From the NCBI GenBank assembly GCA_028716125.1, contig JAQUQK010000026.1:6115-13409 (forward strand): a stretch of 7,295 bases of DNA, given 5' to 3'. The DNA comes from Thermoplasmatota archaeon (GTDB taxonomy: Archaea; Thermoplasmatota; JAQUQK01). This document shows, in pieces, positions 5,409-7,295 of this stretch. A program made the translations under genes and the position numbers. Positions within the stretch are counted from its first letter, which is position 1; every line of letters begins with the position of its first letter. The notes below the pieces were generated by a model. That model searched no databases, was not told where the DNA came from, and was given only the letters and a program-made list of their open reading frames with translations.

Positions 5409-6161
5409 ATGGCCGAAGGAAAAGCGGGGGGACGTTGGGGACCGCTGCCGGGCTTTTCTCCGCAACCTTTTTTCCCTCCCATCCAATCCCAATGCGCTAA
5501 AATGCAATATGACATGATAGAAACGCTCAAGCGCATCGCCCTGCTCGGAGGCGCTAAACATGAGATAGAAATTTCCTCAAAAGCGCTCGGCGAAAGCATG
5601 GGCGTTTCGCAGCAGACAGCGTCAAAGCGCCTCATAGACCTTGAGAAATCAGGGGCAATCAAAAGAGGAATGTCCGTAAAGCGCCAGCGCATAACAATAA
5701 CAGAGCATGGTCTCAAGGAATTGCGCAGGGAATACGTCGAATACAGGCGCATCTTCGAGGATGACAGGCGCATCTATCTTTCAGGAGTTGTGGCTTCGGG
5801 CGTCGGCGAAGGGCGATACTACATGTCGCAGAAAGGCTACCTTTCGCAATTCAAAAAAGAGTTGGGATTTGACCCATACCCAGGAACGCTGAACGTCGAT
5901 TTGAGCGAGGCCGAGGCGAGCAAACTGCAGATGCTTGATGCGATGAAGGGAGTGGCCCTTGGCGGATTCACTTCAGAAGGAAGGACGTTTGGCGAAGTTA
6001 AATGCTTCAAGGCCAAGATTAAGGATATTGACTGCGCCGTGATAATTCCAAAGCGCACCCACTACAGGCACACGGTCGAGATTGTTGCGGAAAAGCGCCT
6101 GCGCGACGCATTGGGGCTGGCTGATGGGAGCGCGGTTGAAATCATAGTTTCAGGTGAATGA
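5409..6161 (+). CDS. rbkR: Bifunctional riboflavin kinase / transcriptional regulator (RbkR)
   Basis: Predicted CTP-dependent riboflavin kinase, making FMN from riboflavin, fused to a DNA-binding domain, as in the archaeal riboflavin regulator RbkR. Seen, numbered from 5409 (250 residues): a winged helix at about 36-95 with recognition region VSQQTASKRLIDLEKSGAI, then the kinase domain with SGVGEGRYY (130-138), LGFDPYPGTLN (152-162), RTHYRH (216-221) and VEIVAEKRLR (223-232). All kinase signature motifs are present. The start is open: ATG 5409 lies just after the transcription start predicted from the TATA box (leaderless), but adds about 31 Pro/Gly-rich residues; ATG 5502 or 5514 would give the usual family length of about 220, yet neither has a Shine-Dalgarno. 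DUF357 follows with no spacing. The family normally represses riboflavin biosynthesis or transport genes; none is in the window. Confidence 0.92.
   Translation: MAEGKAGGRWGPLPGFSPQPFFPPIQSQCAKMQYDMIETLKRIALLGGAKHEIEISSKALGESMGVSQQTASKRLIDLEKSGAIKRGMSVKRQRITITEHGLKELRREYVEYRRIFEDDRRIYLSGVVASGVGEGRYYMSQKGYLSQFKKELGFDPYPGTLNVDLSEAEASKLQMLDAMKGVALGGFTSEGRTFGEVKCFKAKIKDIDCAVIIPKRTHYRHTVEIVAEKRLRDALGLADGSAVEIIVSGE
6152..6157 (+). promoter_or_regulatory. Shine-Dalgarno of the DUF357 gene inside the rbkR 3' end
   Basis: AGGTGA within the last codons of rbkR lies 4 nt before the ATG at 6162, which follows the TGA stop with no gap. This arrangement favours translational coupling between the two genes. 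Confidence 0.7.
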
Positions 6162-6458
6162 ATGGTTCAGGACGTAATCACTAAGGAAAAAATCGAGAAA
6201 TATCTCGACATCACAAAGCGCGCGATGGCGAAGGCAAAGATAATCGCGCCTGAGCCTTCCTACGCCAAAAAGATTGCCGACGACTTCATGAAAATGGCAA
6301 AATCATATTACAGCGATGCAGTTCATTTCCATGAGAAGGGCGATTACATAAACGCCTTCGCCTCTGTGAATTATGCACATGGCTGGCTGGACGCTGGCGC
6401 AAGGCTTGGAATTTTCGACGTTGACAAGGATACGAAGCTTTTCACCCTGTCGGAATAA
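6162..6458 (+). CDS. DUF357 family protein
   Basis: Small archaeal protein of 98 residues, probably all alpha-helical and cytoplasmic; no signal peptide or membrane segment. Seen: an N-terminal helix with KYLDITKRAMAKAK (about 13-26), then the conserved core DFMKMAKSYYSDAVHFHEKGDY (41-62) followed by INAFASVNYAHGWLDAGARLG (63-83). The YxDAxxFxEKGDY.NAFASVxYAHGWLDAG pattern is the hallmark of DUF357. The helix-pair layout resembles tetratricopeptide-like or HEPN-like helical bundles, but that is only a resemblance. Function is unknown. Its ATG abuts the rbkR stop and uses a Shine-Dalgarno inside rbkR, so it should be made together with the riboflavin kinase. It converges on the downstream minus-strand gene with 21 nt between stops. 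Confidence 0.88.
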   Translation: MVQDVITKEKIEKYLDITKRAMAKAKIIAPEPSYAKKIADDFMKMAKSYYSDAVHFHEKGDYINAFASVNYAHGWLDAGARLGIFDVDKDTKLFTLSE

Positions 6459-6479
6459 AATAGAAGAAAAATTCAGTCA

Positions 6480-7295
6480 TTATAGGAATGGGACGTCATA
6501 TTCCTTTTCCACGTTCTTTCCCAAAAACGAGATTGCGCCATATATCTTTCTGTGCTCTTTTTCTTTTGATATGGCAGGTATAAAAGTCATTGTCCTGCTG
6601 TCGCATACCAATTTCCTCAAATCAACGGTCTCGAATGCGCTTTTTTTGTAATTCTTGGGTATATCATGTTTCTCGACCAAGAATTCAAGAACACCCACAA
6701 GTCCAACTGCCGGATTTATGCGATTCTCAAGATTGCATTCTTCGCTTTCCGCCATCACTTGCATACCAATGAGATTCTCATAATTGCCATTGAAAAACGA
6801 GCTTTCTATCATTGCATATATGTGCTGAACAAGAGATATTAGCGATTTGTCGGATATCGGCTCATTCAAGGTTTCGTGCAGCCCTTCCACGGACTTATAT
6901 AGCGATTTGCTATGGAAGCGCGAAACCAGCACATTATTCAAAAGCACCCCTTTCCAGACCTTGGCGCATATGTCCAGCACTCGTTGGAAATATATCGGAT
7001 TCCTGGCTGAAATCCGAAGGTCTTCGTTCAATTCTCTAATAAGTTCATCAAGATTCCCAAAATACGCTTCCTTGCCGTCAAGAATCTCTGCTATCTTCTC
7101 AAGCCCCTTCCCGACAGAGTACTCCCTGCTGCCAGAAACCATAAAAACTCCAAGAACGTTCAGGACGTCGGAGCAGAATTCCAGCACGATCTTGGATGCT
7201 TTTTCCTTGCTCTTTTTTGCCTGTTTTGCGGCATTCTTCTTTACTTCTTGGGCCATTTTGGAATAAATCGAATCTACGGCCTTGCCTGTCTTTGC
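6480..7295 (-). CDS. Unrecognised helical protein, possibly partial at the window edge
   Basis: I do not recognise this protein. From the first in-window ATG (7256) it has 258 residues; the frame stays open for 13 further codons to the window end, and those codons (reading AKTGKAVDSIYSK) look as plausible as the rest, so the true start may lie outside. No Shine-Dalgarno precedes the ATG at 7256. Seen: a Lys/Ala-rich N-terminus (KKNAAKQAKKSKEK), then mostly amphipathic helices, with no signal peptide, no clear membrane span and no nucleotide-binding or catalytic motif. Two conspicuous stretches are GKGLEKIAEILDGKEAYFGN and NRINPAVGLVGVLEFLVEKH. The C-terminus (about 215-258) looks beta-rich. 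The gene seems somewhat more AT-rich than its neighbours, which could mean a faster-evolving or acquired gene. It is likely a soluble cytoplasmic protein. Confidence 0.65.
   Translation of the reverse strand, partial: AKTGKAVDSIYSKMAQEVKKNAAKQAKKSKEKASKIVLEFCSDVLNVLGVFMVSGSREYSVGKGLEKIAEILDGKEAYFGNLDELIRELNEDLRISARNPIYFQRVLDICAKVWKGVLLNNVLVSRFHSKSLYKSVEGLHETLNEPISDKSLISLVQHIYAMIESSFFNGNYENLIGMQVMAESEECNLENRINPAVGLVGVLEFLVEKHDIPKNYKKSAFETVDLRKLVCDSRTMTFIPAISKEKEHRKIYGAISFLGKNVEKEYDVPFL

Noticed and set aside
6373..6651. Plus-strand frame of 92 codons across the DUF357 end and the minus-strand gene
   Set aside because: It overlaps two better-supported genes in other frames and has no recognisable domain.
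1..7295. Defence system, CRISPR array, mobile element or tRNA
   Set aside because: No repeat-spacer pattern, transposase or integrase, terminal inverted repeat or cloverleaf-like sequence was seen on either strand; every gene but the last fits housekeeping or surface functions.

Overview
The window reads as a compact archaeal chromosome segment of roughly 50% GC by eye. It carries archaea-specific families (a DUF2116 zinc ribbon, a CTP-type riboflavin kinase fused to a winged helix, and DUF357), C-terminal PGF-CTERM sorting tails, TATA boxes, oligo-T terminators and a mix of Shine-Dalgarno and apparently leaderless starts. PGF-CTERM tails plus an RbkR-type regulator point to a euryarchaeal lineage in the broad sense. 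Thermoplasmatota or relatives would fit, but I cannot fix the taxon from this sequence.

Layout. Positions 77-877 (+): a two-gene unit of a small membrane-anchored zinc-ribbon protein and an AMMECR1-family protein. Positions 917-5310 (-): a cell-surface block, in order of transcription a lipoprotein (5310-4765), a secreted gluzincin metallopeptidase B (4699-2873) and its tandem paralogue A (2764-917). Both peptidases have a signal peptide, an FTP/PepSY-type propeptide, an HEYGH...E zinc site and a PGF-CTERM anchor. Positions 5311-5408: a short divergent promoter region. Positions 5409-6458 (+): the riboflavin kinase/regulator RbkR, abutted with zero spacing by a DUF357 gene. Positions 6480-7295 (-): an unrecognised, mostly helical protein whose frame stays open to the window edge, so its N-terminus may lie outside.

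How the genes fit together. The lipoprotein and both peptidases are exported and predicted to be held at the outer face, the lipoprotein by a lipid on its lipobox cysteine and the peptidases by archaeosortase processing. All three carry N-glycosylation sequons confined to particular regions, and five sequons are positionally conserved between the paralogues. A role in degrading extracellular protein is the natural inference. RbkR makes FMN and is expected to repress riboflavin genes; its tight coupling to DUF357 suggests coordinated expression.

No tRNA, rRNA, CRISPR array, insertion sequence or mobile element was seen. No gene-free stretch exceeds 300 bases. I do not see a convincing wholly new system. 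The best leads are the paired glycosylated, surface-anchored peptidases with their lipoprotein, the RbkR start/leader question with the DUF357 linkage, and the unknown protein at the right edge.
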